In this document: in pieces, positions 1 through 5,354 of the stretch | How the letters are laid out: each line of letters opens with the position of its first letter | Numbering within the stretch: position 1 is the first letter of the stretch | Assembly (NCBI GenBank): GCA_030152425.1 | Contig: JASLJP010000033.1 | Location: forward strand, 1 to 5,851 | Length of the DNA: 5,851 nt | Direction of reading: 5' to 3' | Source: Aquirhabdus sp. | Lineage (GTDB): Bacteria > Pseudomonadota > Gammaproteobacteria > Pseudomonadales > Moraxellaceae | Notes under the pieces: model-generated | Databases searched by the model: none | What the model was told of the DNA's origin: nothing | Seen by the model: only the letters and a program-made list of their open reading frames with translations | Program-made: the position numbers and the translations under genes

Positions 1-19
1 GCTGTGTTGTTTTTGGCCG

Positions 20-44
20 AAAAAAAGCCCCGATCACTGGGGCT
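20..44 (-). terminator. Rho-independent terminator of the DUF442 gene
   Basis: Six-base arms AGCCCC (26-31) and GGGGCT (39-44) enclose a 7-nt loop. Read on the minus strand, the hairpin is followed by a run of seven T (complement of 20-26). It lies 23 nt past the stop of the leftward gene. The plus-strand side has only a weak T-rich tail (ATTTTA), so it may work poorly in the other direction. Confidence 0.8.
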
Positions 45-67
45 ATTTTATCGCAGGAGACGGTCGC

Positions 68-403
68 TTAATCTTCCAGCAAATCGAACTGCTTTGCCAA
101 CTGATACAGATTATTCGAGCGTGCACCGCTCCGGCAAAACACCAATACCGGCTTCGGCAGTTGCTTTAAATGCTCGGCAAAGACCCGCACGTCGTGTTCG
201 GTGATCTGACCACTGATCACGGGCTGGAATGCATAAGCGAGGCCAGCAGCCTCGGCGGCCGCTTGGATCTCGGCAGACGTCGGTTGCACGGCGCCACCCT
301 CCATATCAGGGCGGTTATTGATGACCGATTTAAAGCCCTGTGCAGCGGCTTGAGCCATTTGTTCGGGGAAAAGCTGACCCGAGAATTGAACACTGTCCGT
401 CAT
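68..403 (-). CDS. DUF442 / TIGR01244 family rhodanese-like sulfurtransferase-phosphatase
   Basis: A 111-residue soluble protein of the DUF442 (BLH phosphatase, TIGR01244) family, related to rhodanese and tyrosine-phosphatase folds. The family's N-terminal signature is seen as GFKSVINNRPDMEG (residues 23-36). The active-site loop is CRSGARS with Cys90 and Arg95 (C-X4-R, the rhodanese-type six-residue loop). No signal peptide or membrane helix is visible, so it should be cytoplasmic. Related domains are fused to a beta-lactamase-like sulfur dioxygenase in the Blh/BigR systems; this copy is free-standing and no dioxygenase gene is nearby. The exact substrate, persulfide or phosphate, cannot be read from the sequence. 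The ATG at 403 is chosen because an AAGG motif lies about 9 nt upstream; an upstream in-frame start at 463 adds 20 residues that do not look like the family. It is transcribed divergently from the cytochrome b561 gene. Confidence 0.87.
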   Translation of the reverse strand: MTDSVQFSGQLFPEQMAQAAAQGFKSVINNRPDMEGGAVQPTSAEIQAAAEAAGLAYAFQPVISGQITEHDVRVFAEHLKQLPKPVLVFCRSGARSNNLYQLAKQFDLLED

Positions 404-421
404 CGTATATGCCTTGAGTAG

Positions 422-439
422 GCTGCCCAAAGCGGCAGC
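422..439 (-). other. Small hairpin in the leader of the DUF442 gene
   Basis: GCTGCC (422-427) and GGCAGC (434-439) form a 6-bp GC-rich stem with a 6-nt loop, 18 nt upstream of the start codon at 403. It would lie in the 5' leader if transcription starts further upstream. A role in expression is possible but not shown; there is no T-run, so it is not an intrinsic terminator. Confidence 0.3.
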
Positions 440-448
440 AGAATTGAT

Positions 449-589
449 CATGCATTTTTGCACAAAAACGCCTGCCGAGAGAAGAGCCTGCAGCGTTTGG
501 GGCTAGATTTTCAGGCGCACAGCTTTACACAAATGCTGCATAGTATGGGGTATAAAGTGATTCCCATCAGCCACGTATATGTTCAATAA
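449..589. other. Unexplained intergenic island, open in several frames on both strands
   Basis: This is the core of the 296-nt gap between two divergent genes. On plus, one frame reads through to ...MLHSMGYKVIPISHVYVQ and stops at 587-589. Another ends ...GARFSGAQLYTNAA and stops at about 541. On minus, the complementary frame reads ...DGNHFIPHTMQHLCKAVR... and stops at 503-505, with a possible TTG at 586. None has a ribosome binding site or a convincing start, so I do not call a gene. The peptide ends feel familiar as short hypothetical ORFs from Neisseriales-type genomes, but this is unverified memory. If true, it would suggest a dispersed DNA repeat or a conserved RNA or regulatory element rather than protein coding. 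Confidence 0.3.
455..468. repeat. Short palindrome, possible operator
   Basis: TTTTTG (455-460) and CAAAAA (463-468) are perfect inverted repeats separated by CA. The site is 52 nt upstream of the DUF442 start, where a promoter or operator would be expected, but I found no clear -35/-10 pair around it. It may be a regulator site or simply AT-rich symmetry. Confidence 0.25.
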
Positions 590-640
590 TCGACGAGCGC
601 TCAGGCGGACTGTCTACAAAGACTATTAAGTAAAACAGCC

Positions 641-668
641 TTTATCACAATCATTTTTTAAGCATAAT
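641..668 (+). promoter_or_regulatory. Candidate sigma70 promoter for the cytochrome b561-yceI cluster
   Basis: A -10 element CATAAT (663-668, 5 of 6 matches) has a weak -35 element TTTATC (641-646, 3 of 6) at 16-nt spacing. Transcription would start near 675, giving a leader of about 25 nt before the ATG at 700. The -10 overlaps the alternative ATG at 667, which favours the downstream start. Confidence 0.35.
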
Positions 669-699
669 GAAGTCAATGAGACTTGGGGGATGGAATCTG

Positions 700-1245
700 A
701 TGAGTAATCCATATCGCTATACCCGTACGGCTATCGGACTGCACTGGATCATTGCTTTTTTGGTGATCGCTGCATTTGGCCTCGGTCTGATCATGACCAA
801 TATCCCGGGCTTTACCCCCACCAAGCTCAAATATTTCTCGTGGCATAAATGGCTCGGTGTCACGGTTTTTCTGTTTGCCGTGCTACGCGTGCTGTGGCGC
901 ATGACCCATGCCGCCCCGCCGCTGATCGCCACCATTCCCCGCCTGCAACAGATCGTTGCCCAAGTGGTGCATGTGTTGCTCTATATTTTGATCTTTGCTG
1001 CCCCATTATCTGGGTATTTTTATAGCTTGGCCGCAGGTTTTCCGGTGGTGTACCTCGGCGTGTTGCCGCTGCCGGTACTGATCAGTCCAGATCCAGCCTT
1101 GGCCGAGACCCTAGAGCAGCTACATATGTATTTGGTCTATGGCATGGCGGCCTTAGTCGGCCTGCATGTGCTGGGTGCGCTCAAGCATCACGTGATCGAC
1201 CGTGACGGCACGCTGGCGCGTATGCTGCCGTTTTTAGAGCGTTGA
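700..1245 (+). CDS. Cytochrome b561 family di-heme membrane protein
   Basis: A 181-residue inner-membrane b-type cytochrome, related to E. coli CybB and YceJ, which exchange electrons with the ubiquinone pool. Four hydrophobic segments are visible at about residues 11-32, 49-66, 85-107 and 141-162. The four expected heme-ligand histidines are present: His15 (GLHW), His49 (SWHKWLG), His142 (EQLHMY) and His156 (GLHVLGALKHH). Their spacing closely matches the ligands of E. coli CybB, including the 14-residue step between the last two. The protein ends with the family's KHH-(I)DRDG-LARMLP tail. The ATG at 700 is preceded by a purine-rich GGGGGATGGA (685-694) and gives the usual family N-terminus; the ATG at 667 would add 11 unrelated residues. 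It is the first gene of the cluster, 44 nt ahead of a yceI-type gene, an arrangement like E. coli yceJ-yceI. Whether it oxidises ubiquinol, superoxide or another donor cannot be decided here. Confidence 0.93.
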   Translation: MSNPYRYTRTAIGLHWIIAFLVIAAFGLGLIMTNIPGFTPTKLKYFSWHKWLGVTVFLFAVLRVLWRMTHAAPPLIATIPRLQQIVAQVVHVLLYILIFAAPLSGYFYSLAAGFPVVYLGVLPLPVLISPDPALAETLEQLHMYLVYGMAALVGLHVLGALKHHVIDRDGTLARMLPFLER

Positions 1246-1289
1246 GTTGCGTTCCATTTTTCTTTCATCATAGAAGTGAGCATATCCAG

Positions 1290-1895
1290 ATGTCAAAAGT
1301 AGAACAGAGCGTTATCCATTCCGCCGCTATCCAGACCGCGCGAGGCGGACTATCCTTGCTGCTGGTTGGCGCGCTGACCGGTGTACTGTCAGCGGCGCAT
1401 GCCTTGCCCATCGACGCGAGCCAAAGCACGGTCACCGCGACGGGCAAGCAGATCGGCGTACCGGTGGTCGGCAAGTTTAAAAAGATCAGCGGGGATGTGA
1501 GCTTTAACCCTGCCCAGTTGGCGGGTAGCAGTGCCAAGCTGGAGATTGATGTTGGCAGCTATGACATGGGCATGGCCGACTACAACAAAAACGTCTTGGG
1601 CGCTGACTGGTTCGACGCCGCCAAGTTTCCCAAATCCACCTTTGTCGCCACCAGCATCAAAGCAGCAGGCGCAGGTAGCTATACCGTCGCCGGTCAGTTT
1701 AGCCTGAAGGGCAAAGTACAGGCGGTCAGTTTTCCGGTCACCGCCAAAACTGTCGGCACCAATCAAGTGTTTGATGGGGTACTCACCATCAAGCGCAACG
1801 CTTTCGGCGTGGGCTCAGGGGATTGGGCGGATACCTCAGTTGTCGCAGATGACGTCGCGATCAAGTTTCATATCGTCGCGCCGACTCGCAAATAG
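1290..1895 (+). CDS. YceI family periplasmic protein (cysteine-free copy)
   Basis: A 201-residue exported YceI-domain protein, expected to fold as a lipocalin-like beta barrel that binds a polyisoprenoid or quinone-like lipid in the periplasm. The signal peptide has a longish n-region ending in Arg18, a hydrophobic core at about 21-35 and a likely cleavage site after AHA (residue 38). Family features are the central segment NKNVLGADWFDAAKFPKSTF and a C-terminal IKRNAFGVGSG strand followed by a VADDVAIKFHIV strand. It has no cysteine, unlike the two downstream copies, and is only distantly similar to them. The ATG at 1290 is chosen: GAAGTGAG (1273-1280) lies 9 nt upstream, and the signal peptide starts sensibly. 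A TTG at 1242 that overlaps the cytochrome stop is in frame but would add 16 residues ahead of the signal peptide. It is probably cotranscribed with the cytochrome gene. Its ligand is unknown. Confidence 0.9.
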   Translation: MSKVEQSVIHSAAIQTARGGLSLLLVGALTGVLSAAHALPIDASQSTVTATGKQIGVPVVGKFKKISGDVSFNPAQLAGSSAKLEIDVGSYDMGMADYNKNVLGADWFDAAKFPKSTFVATSIKAAGAGSYTVAGQFSLKGKVQAVSFPVTAKTVGTNQVFDGVLTIKRNAFGVGSGDWADTSVVADDVAIKFHIVAPTRK

Positions 1896-1957
1896 CCTTT
1901 TACACGTTTGAGTTGTTGTAACTGTTGTCCATTAACCCTATCGAAAGGTGTTTGATT

Positions 1958-2530
1958 ATGAAAGCTCTCCTTATCACTGCCATGGCAACTCTGCTGGCAA
2001 CGACCGCATATGCGAAACCGGTCACGTACACCCTCGACCCCACCCATACCTATCCAAGCTTTGAAGCGGACCATATGGGCGGCGTGTCGAAATGGCGCGG
2101 CAAGATCGACAAAAGCAGTGGCAAAGTGGTGTATGACGCTGAAGCCAAATCAGGCAGCGTCGATGTGACCATGCAGATGGACAGCATCGACTTTGGTTTT
2201 GGGCCGATGAATGCGCACGCCAAAGGTGCAGACCTGTTCAACGTCGCCAAATTCCCCACCGCGACCTATAGCGGCAAGCTGGTATTTGATGGCGATAAAG
2301 TCGTGGCCGTCGATGGCAGCCTGACCCTGCACGGCGTGACCAAGCCGGTGCGCCTCGATGTAAAATCGTGGAAATGCTATGTCAATCCGATGATTAAAAA
2401 GGAAACCTGCGGTGCTGATGCCTATGCCACCATTAACCGGGGCGACTTTGGCGTAGACATGGGCAAAGACTATGGCTTCCTGCTCGATACCAATCTGGCG
2501 ATACAGGTAGAAGGCGTCCGCGCGGATTAA
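1958..2530 (+). CDS. yceI: YceI family periplasmic protein, tandem copy A
   Basis: A 190-residue YceI protein with a Sec signal peptide (hydrophobic core about 4-16, cleavage after AYA at residue 19). The mature domain opens with YTLDPTHTYPSFEADH, has FPTATYSGKL in the middle, and carries a C-terminal INRGDFGV strand. Cys140 and Cys151 sit in KSWKC...KKETCGADA, closely resembling the paired cysteines of E. coli YceI, and probably form a disulfide. The family binds polyisoprenoid or quinone-type lipids in a barrel; the ligand here is inferred only from the family. The start at 1958 has AAAGGTG (1944-1950) 7 nt upstream; a TTG at 1925 is rejected. It starts 62 nt after the cysteine-free copy. 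I see no clear promoter in that gap, so it is probably read from upstream. It ends at a terminator. It is about 76% identical to the next gene (roughly 145 of 190 positions by hand alignment, no gaps). Confidence 0.93.
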   Translation: MKALLITAMATLLATTAYAKPVTYTLDPTHTYPSFEADHMGGVSKWRGKIDKSSGKVVYDAEAKSGSVDVTMQMDSIDFGFGPMNAHAKGADLFNVAKFPTATYSGKLVFDGDKVVAVDGSLTLHGVTKPVRLDVKSWKCYVNPMIKKETCGADAYATINRGDFGVDMGKDYGFLLDTNLAIQVEGVRAD

Positions 2531-2554
2531 TCCAGCAGCAACGCTCGTGTATAA

Positions 2555-2580
2555 AAGAGGCCGCAATAGCGGTCTTTTTT
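2555..2580 (+). terminator. Rho-independent terminator after yceI copy A
   Basis: A stem of about 8-10 bp (left arm 2555-2564, right arm 2569-2578, with G-T wobbles) closes a 4-nt AATA loop and runs into six T (2575-2580). It starts 24 nt past the stop. It should end the transcript that begins at the cytochrome gene, at least in part. Confidence 0.88.
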
Positions 2581-2603
2581 ATTTGCTTAGCTGTATAAAA
2601 TAA

Positions 2604-2637
2604 TTGTTTCGTATGTATATAAGTGCCTAAATATACT
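2604..2637 (+). promoter_or_regulatory. Candidate promoter for yceI copy B
   Basis: The 163-nt gap between the two tandem copies is strikingly AT-rich after the terminator. The best -10 element is TATACT (2632-2637, 5 of 6), but no good -35 sits 16-18 nt before it. TTGTTT (2604-2609) pairs at 17 nt with a poorer CTAAAT (2627-2632). A promoter here is expected because a terminator precedes it, but the exact elements are uncertain. Confidence 0.35.
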
Positions 2638-2693
2638 GTTTTATTCTGCTGAACTCATTCTTGATTAATCTTTTAGCTTATAGGCACGCTTTC

Positions 2694-3269
2694 ATGAAAG
2701 TTTTACTTCTCGCGACCCTGACATCGCTGCTGGCGACCGGCGTATACGCCAAACCAGCCACCTATACCCTTGATCCGACCCACACCTTTCCGAGCTTTGA
2801 AGCCGACCATAAAGGCGGCCTGTCCAAATGGCGCGGCAAGATCGATAAAAGTAGCGGAACGGTGATCTATGATGCCGAAGCAAAAACAGGCTCGGTCGAT
2901 GTGCTGCTGCAGATCGACTCCATCGACTTCGGCTTTGGTCCGATGAATACCCACGCCAAAGGCCCGGATATCCTCGATGCAGCGCAATTCCCCACAGCGA
3001 CCTATAGTGGCAAGCTGGTGTTTAAAGGTGCGGATGTCGTGGCGGTTGATGGCAACCTGACCCTACACGGTGTGACCAAACCGGTGCGTTTGGAGGTGAA
3101 ATCGTGGAAGTGCATCCCTAATCCTAAAACCAAATCTGAAACCTGCGGCGCAGATGCCTATGCCACCTTTAATCGCGGTGACTTTGGCGTAACGTTTGGC
3201 AAGGATCGTGGCTTTAATTTGGATACCGCGCTACAGATACAGGTCGAAGGGGTAAAGGCACCGGAATAA
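2694..3269 (+). CDS. yceI: YceI family periplasmic protein, tandem copy B
   Basis: A 191-residue YceI protein, paralogous to the preceding gene. The signal peptide is MKVLLLATLTSLLATGVYA with cleavage after residue 19. The signal peptide is one of the least conserved stretches (9 of the first 20 residues differ), while the barrel core is well kept: YTLDPTHTFPSFEADH, SKWRGKIDKSSG, DSIDFGFGPMN, LTLHGVTKPVRL and NRGDFGV. Cys140 and Cys151 are conserved and likely form a disulfide. Differences cluster around residues 86-98 and 141-149, which could alter ligand entry or specificity; this is an inference. The ATG at 2694 has an AGG (2682-2684) 9 nt upstream, a weak but usable site; an in-frame TTG at 2661 is rejected because it would put extra residues before a complete signal peptide. 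It lies between two terminators, so it is probably a single-gene transcript with its own control. Confidence 0.93.
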   Translation: MKVLLLATLTSLLATGVYAKPATYTLDPTHTFPSFEADHKGGLSKWRGKIDKSSGTVIYDAEAKTGSVDVLLQIDSIDFGFGPMNTHAKGPDILDAAQFPTATYSGKLVFKGADVVAVDGNLTLHGVTKPVRLEVKSWKCIPNPKTKSETCGADAYATFNRGDFGVTFGKDRGFNLDTALQIQVEGVKAPE

Positions 3270-3290
3270 GTGCATTTGCAACCGTGATTT

Positions 3291-3319
3291 AAAAGACCGC
3301 ATATCGTGCGGTCTTTTTT
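3291..3319 (+). terminator. Rho-independent terminator after yceI copy B
   Basis: Perfect 10-bp arms (3291-3300 and 3308-3317), extendable by one A-T pair (3301/3307) to leave a 5-nt loop, followed by T through 3319. It begins 22 nt after the stop. The stem core resembles the terminator after copy A, which suggests it was duplicated with the gene. Confidence 0.92.
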
Positions 3320-3331
3320 ATGCGGGGTATT

Positions 3332-3360
3332 TTGCGACGTTGCAGAAATATCGAGATGAT
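3332..3360 (+). promoter_or_regulatory. Possible promoter for the lipoprotein gene
   Basis: TTGCGA (3332-3337, 4 of 6) and GATGAT (3355-3360, 4 of 6) are spaced 17 nt apart. This is the best pair I found in the gap 3320-3437, but it is weak. TAAAAT at 3403-3408 is a better -10 with no matching -35. The gap also contains a 6-bp inverted repeat, AATATC (3347-3352) / GATATT (3358-3363), overlapping this -10, which could be an operator or chance. Confidence 0.22.
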
Positions 3361-3423
3361 ATTATCCGGTCGAATATGGTATTTTAGCCCCTCCTCAAAG
3401 GATAAAATTTAATTCGTTAATCC

Positions 3424-3440
3424 AGGTAGAAACCTTCTTG
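3424..3440 (+). promoter_or_regulatory. Ribosome binding site and TTG start of the lipoprotein gene
   Basis: AGGTAGA (3424-3430) precedes the TTG at 3438-3440. The reading frame is open back to 3360, but no in-frame ATG, GTG or other TTG occurs between there and 3438, and the lipobox follows at codon 16-19. TTG is therefore the only sensible start, with a Shine-Dalgarno site of modest quality. Translation is probably inefficient. Confidence 0.55.
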
Positions 3441-4634
3441 TATAACATAAAGTTAATAATCGCATTTGGTGCGGCCATCTCTTTGACCGCATGCGGCTCG
3501 GACTCTAAGATCCAATCCCCAGCGCCGGTCGTCGCACCACCCCCTGTTAAACTCGTCGACCCGCCTAAAACGACGTATTACGTCCCCAGGGCGCCGCAGG
3601 TCGGGGATAGCTACCACTATAAGAGTCAGCCGGCGGCTACTGCAGCAGCCCCGACTCCTGAAGTTTCACTGCACAGTTTACAAGTCGCCAGTATTTCCGC
3701 AGCGGGTGATTACTACGTCAACAGCTATCAAGGCGCGGCGCAAGTATTATATTCATCCCGGCTCTATAACGCAGGCCGTGCGCTGCTGCGTGCCGGAAAC
3801 TGCGACTATGCCCCCGCGCGCAATGATCTGCCGCTGCCGTGGTATGTGGGCGAGATATCAACCCAGACCAGTCAGTCGACCTGTATCGGCGGTAGCACCG
3901 GTCTAAAAACATCTACACGTAGCAAAGTACTTAGCTATGAATCGGTGACTGTCGCTGCAGGGACATTCAATACCATCAAAACTCAGATTGAGATTTCAGA
4001 CGACACGTTGGCCAGTATTGGTGGGACATCGACCCAATCGAGCACCTGTTGGACGGATGTCATCAGTGGTGCCACGGTTAAATGTACCGATGTCTATTTA
4101 GTGCATCTGCCGAAAGCGCTGGTCGATACCGTCTACGGCGGGATACTGGCTGCACTGATTGGCAATGACGTCCCACGGACGACCACCACAGAGCTGGTCG
4201 CCATTCAGCACGCGGCGGATCTGCCGTACTCCGTGACTGCCAGCATTGCCGGTTCTGTGATTCCTAACTTTTATTTGACCCCGAAATCGCAGCAAGGGCT
4301 GATCGTTTTGGATGGAAAATCGCTGAGCCTGACCGCGACCCAAGCGCTGAATTGGACGATCAAAGGTTCGTACAGCACCGCGACTGTGGCGCTGACGAGT
4401 GCGAACCAAACGCTGAGCATCGATGGCTATAACATCAATGTAAAAATCGTCGGCGGCACCCTGACGGCTAAACTGCTCTCTACCACGGTACCCGCGCTGG
4501 CCAGCTATACCCTGACTGGTGCATCGGTGGCAGATCCGACGCAGACCGTCTCGGTTATAGTCAGCATCGCGCCGAATAGTTCGATCCCGCTTGATCCACC
4601 GCTGCTTTGCTCGGGCGCCTTGAAGTTCTGCTAA
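3438..4634 (+). CDS. Hypothetical outer-membrane lipoprotein, unrecognised family
   Basis: A 398-residue predicted lipoprotein. The signal peptide has Lys5, a hydrophobic core at about 6-16 and the lipobox LTAC with lipidated Cys19. The next residue is Gly, not Asp, so by the enterobacterial Lol rule it would go to the outer membrane. Residues 27-50 form a proline-rich linker. A first domain (about 51-255) contains ESVTVAAGTFNTIKTQIEI, a pattern loosely like DUF3108-type beta proteins. A second, Thr/Ser/Ala-rich beta-strand region spans about 262-378. Besides Cys19 there are six cysteines in three close pairs (122/149, 204/216, 391/398), consistent with disulfides in the periplasm. I do not recognise the family and assign no function. 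It starts at TTG. It is flanked by terminators on both sides, so it is likely monocistronic, and it converges on greA. Confidence 0.78.
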   Translation: MYNIKLIIAFGAAISLTACGSDSKIQSPAPVVAPPPVKLVDPPKTTYYVPRAPQVGDSYHYKSQPAATAAAPTPEVSLHSLQVASISAAGDYYVNSYQGAAQVLYSSRLYNAGRALLRAGNCDYAPARNDLPLPWYVGEISTQTSQSTCIGGSTGLKTSTRSKVLSYESVTVAAGTFNTIKTQIEISDDTLASIGGTSTQSSTCWTDVISGATVKCTDVYLVHLPKALVDTVYGGILAALIGNDVPRTTTTELVAIQHAADLPYSVTASIAGSVIPNFYLTPKSQQGLIVLDGKSLSLTATQALNWTIKGSYSTATVALTSANQTLSIDGYNINVKIVGGTLTAKLLSTTVPALASYTLTGASVADPTQTVSVIVSIAPNSSIPLDPPLLCSGALKFC

Positions 4635-4656
4635 ACGGTTTGTAGTTGGATACCGC

Positions 4657-4705
4657 GACATAAAAAAACGCAGGTCATCTTTCGATGCCTGCGTTTTTTT
4701 ATGTC
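4657..4705. terminator. Bidirectional terminator between the lipoprotein gene and greA
   Basis: Perfect 18-bp arms (4657-4674 and 4688-4705), each with seven consecutive A or T. Inside them is one unpaired T (4675), then a 3-bp CAT/ATG stem and a 6-nt loop. The A-tract on one arm and T-tract on the other give a U-run in either direction. It starts 22 nt after the lipoprotein stop and ends 14 nt before the greA stop, serving both convergent genes. Confidence 0.95.
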
Positions 4706-4719
4706 TGAAGCTCTAACGC

Positions 4720-5199
4720 TTAGAGATACAGCACCTGCATGATCTCGTATTCCGCCACGCCTTTGGGCGTTTCGATTTTCACTTCGTCGCCAACGCGTTT
4801 GCCGATCAGGCCACGGGCGATGGGGGAGTTGAGGGAGATTTTATTCAGTTTAAAGTCTGCCTCATCGTCGCCGACGATCTTGTACTGTTTGCGCTCTTCG
4901 GTATCGAGGTTTTCGATCTCGACGGTCACGCCGAACACCACGCGTCCATTTTGCTCAAGCTTTGCCAGCTCGATTACTTCAGCGGCGGACAGCTTGGCTT
5001 CGATCTCTTGGATACGACCTTCGCAAAAACCTTGCTGCTCTTTGGCAGCGTGGTATTCAGCGTTTTCTTTCAGGTCGCCGTGTGCGCGAGCTTCGGCGAT
5101 TGCCGCGATGATGCGCGGACGTTCGACACTTTTGCGCTCTTGCAGCTCGACAGTGAGAGCATGATGACCTTCTGGGGTCATGGGATAACGTTGAACCAT
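4720..5199 (-). CDS. greA: Transcription elongation factor GreA
   Basis: A 159-residue GreA, the factor that enters the RNA polymerase secondary channel and stimulates cleavage of backtracked RNA. The N-terminal coiled coil (about 1-78) carries the hallmark HGDLKENAEYHAAKEQQGFCEGRI; the tip acidic residues Asp42 and Glu45 correspond to Asp41 and Glu44 in E. coli. The C-terminal FKBP-like domain (about 80-159) has the conserved YKIVGDDEADF and ISLNSPIARGLIGK. The length matches the family (158 in E. coli), so it is complete. The ATG at 5199 gives the standard MVQRYPMTPEG start; a TTG at 5220 would add seven atypical residues. A moderate GATGGA site lies about 8-9 nt upstream. The gene follows carB on the same strand after 155 nt. 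A hairpin terminator between them suggests greA has its own promoter, though I could not pick one. Confidence 0.98.
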   Translation of the reverse strand: MVQRYPMTPEGHHALTVELQERKSVERPRIIAAIAEARAHGDLKENAEYHAAKEQQGFCEGRIQEIEAKLSAAEVIELAKLEQNGRVVFGVTVEIENLDTEERKQYKIVGDDEADFKLNKISLNSPIARGLIGKRVGDEVKIETPKGVAEYEIMQVLYL

Positions 5200-5271
5200 A
5201 TCAAAAATCCATCTTACCAACGACTGCTTTTAGGAATACGTGCCTCAATTCAGTGCACAGAGCAGTCTATT

Positions 5272-5313
5272 TAAAATAAATGAATGGCGAGAGCGCGGAC
5301 GCTTTCGCCATTC
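5272..5313 (-). terminator. Terminator downstream of carB
   Basis: A 14-bp hairpin: 5282-5290 pairs with 5305-5313, 5291/5304 is a G-T wobble, and 5292-5295 pairs with 5300-5303, leaving a 4-nt loop. On the minus strand it is followed directly by ATTTATTTTA (complement of 5272-5281), a broken but T-rich tail. It begins 41 nt past the carB stop. The interrupted T-run suggests partial termination, so some read-through into greA is possible. Confidence 0.7.
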
Positions 5314-5354
5314 TGGTCAGGTTGAGCAGGCTGTTATCGCCTGCACAGGGTCAT

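Larger units (their letters stand above)
1958..3319 (+). repeat. Tandem duplication of yceI with its terminator
   Basis: Two units, 1958-2580 and 2694-3319, run from the start codon through a coding region of the same length (190 and 191 residues) to a similar terminator 20-25 nt past the stop. The sequences upstream of the two start codons do not resemble each other, so the recognisable similarity begins at the coding region. Many differences are at third codon positions, which points to an old duplication with both copies kept under selection. Confidence 0.85.

Noticed and set aside
1242..1289. Upstream TTG start of the first yceI gene, overlapping the cytochrome stop codon
   Set aside because: The extra 16 residues would precede a complete signal peptide, while the ATG at 1290 has a good Shine-Dalgarno site.
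1389..1766. A 125-codon minus frame opposite the first yceI gene
   Set aside because: The plus-strand frame is a clear YceI protein. The minus frame is its complement and shows no family features or ribosome binding site.
2150..2566. A 138-codon minus frame opposite yceI copy A
   Set aside because: It is antisense to a well-conserved gene and starts inside the terminator region. The corresponding antisense frame opposite copy B is broken up, so it is not conserved.
2623..2687. Inverted repeat GTGCCTA / TAGGCAC that could mask the ribosome binding site of yceI copy B
   Set aside because: Seven-base arms across a gap of this size are expected about once by chance. The left arm would also lie upstream of the likely transcription start.
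4098..4661. A 187-codon open frame on minus opposite the lipoprotein gene
   Set aside because: It is Arg/Gln-rich with no domain, it overlaps the shared terminator at its 5' end, and the plus-strand frame has a signal peptide and lipobox. It is a shadow of the real gene.
5222..5267. Inverted repeat GACTGCT / AGCAGTC in the greA leader, considered as an attenuator like that of E. coli greA
   Set aside because: Only seven pairs around a 32-nt loop with no T-run; chance is as likely as function.
4739..5274. Two long plus-strand frames (141 and 107 codons) opposite greA
   Set aside because: greA on minus is unmistakable; these Ser-rich and Phe/Leu-rich translations are its complement.
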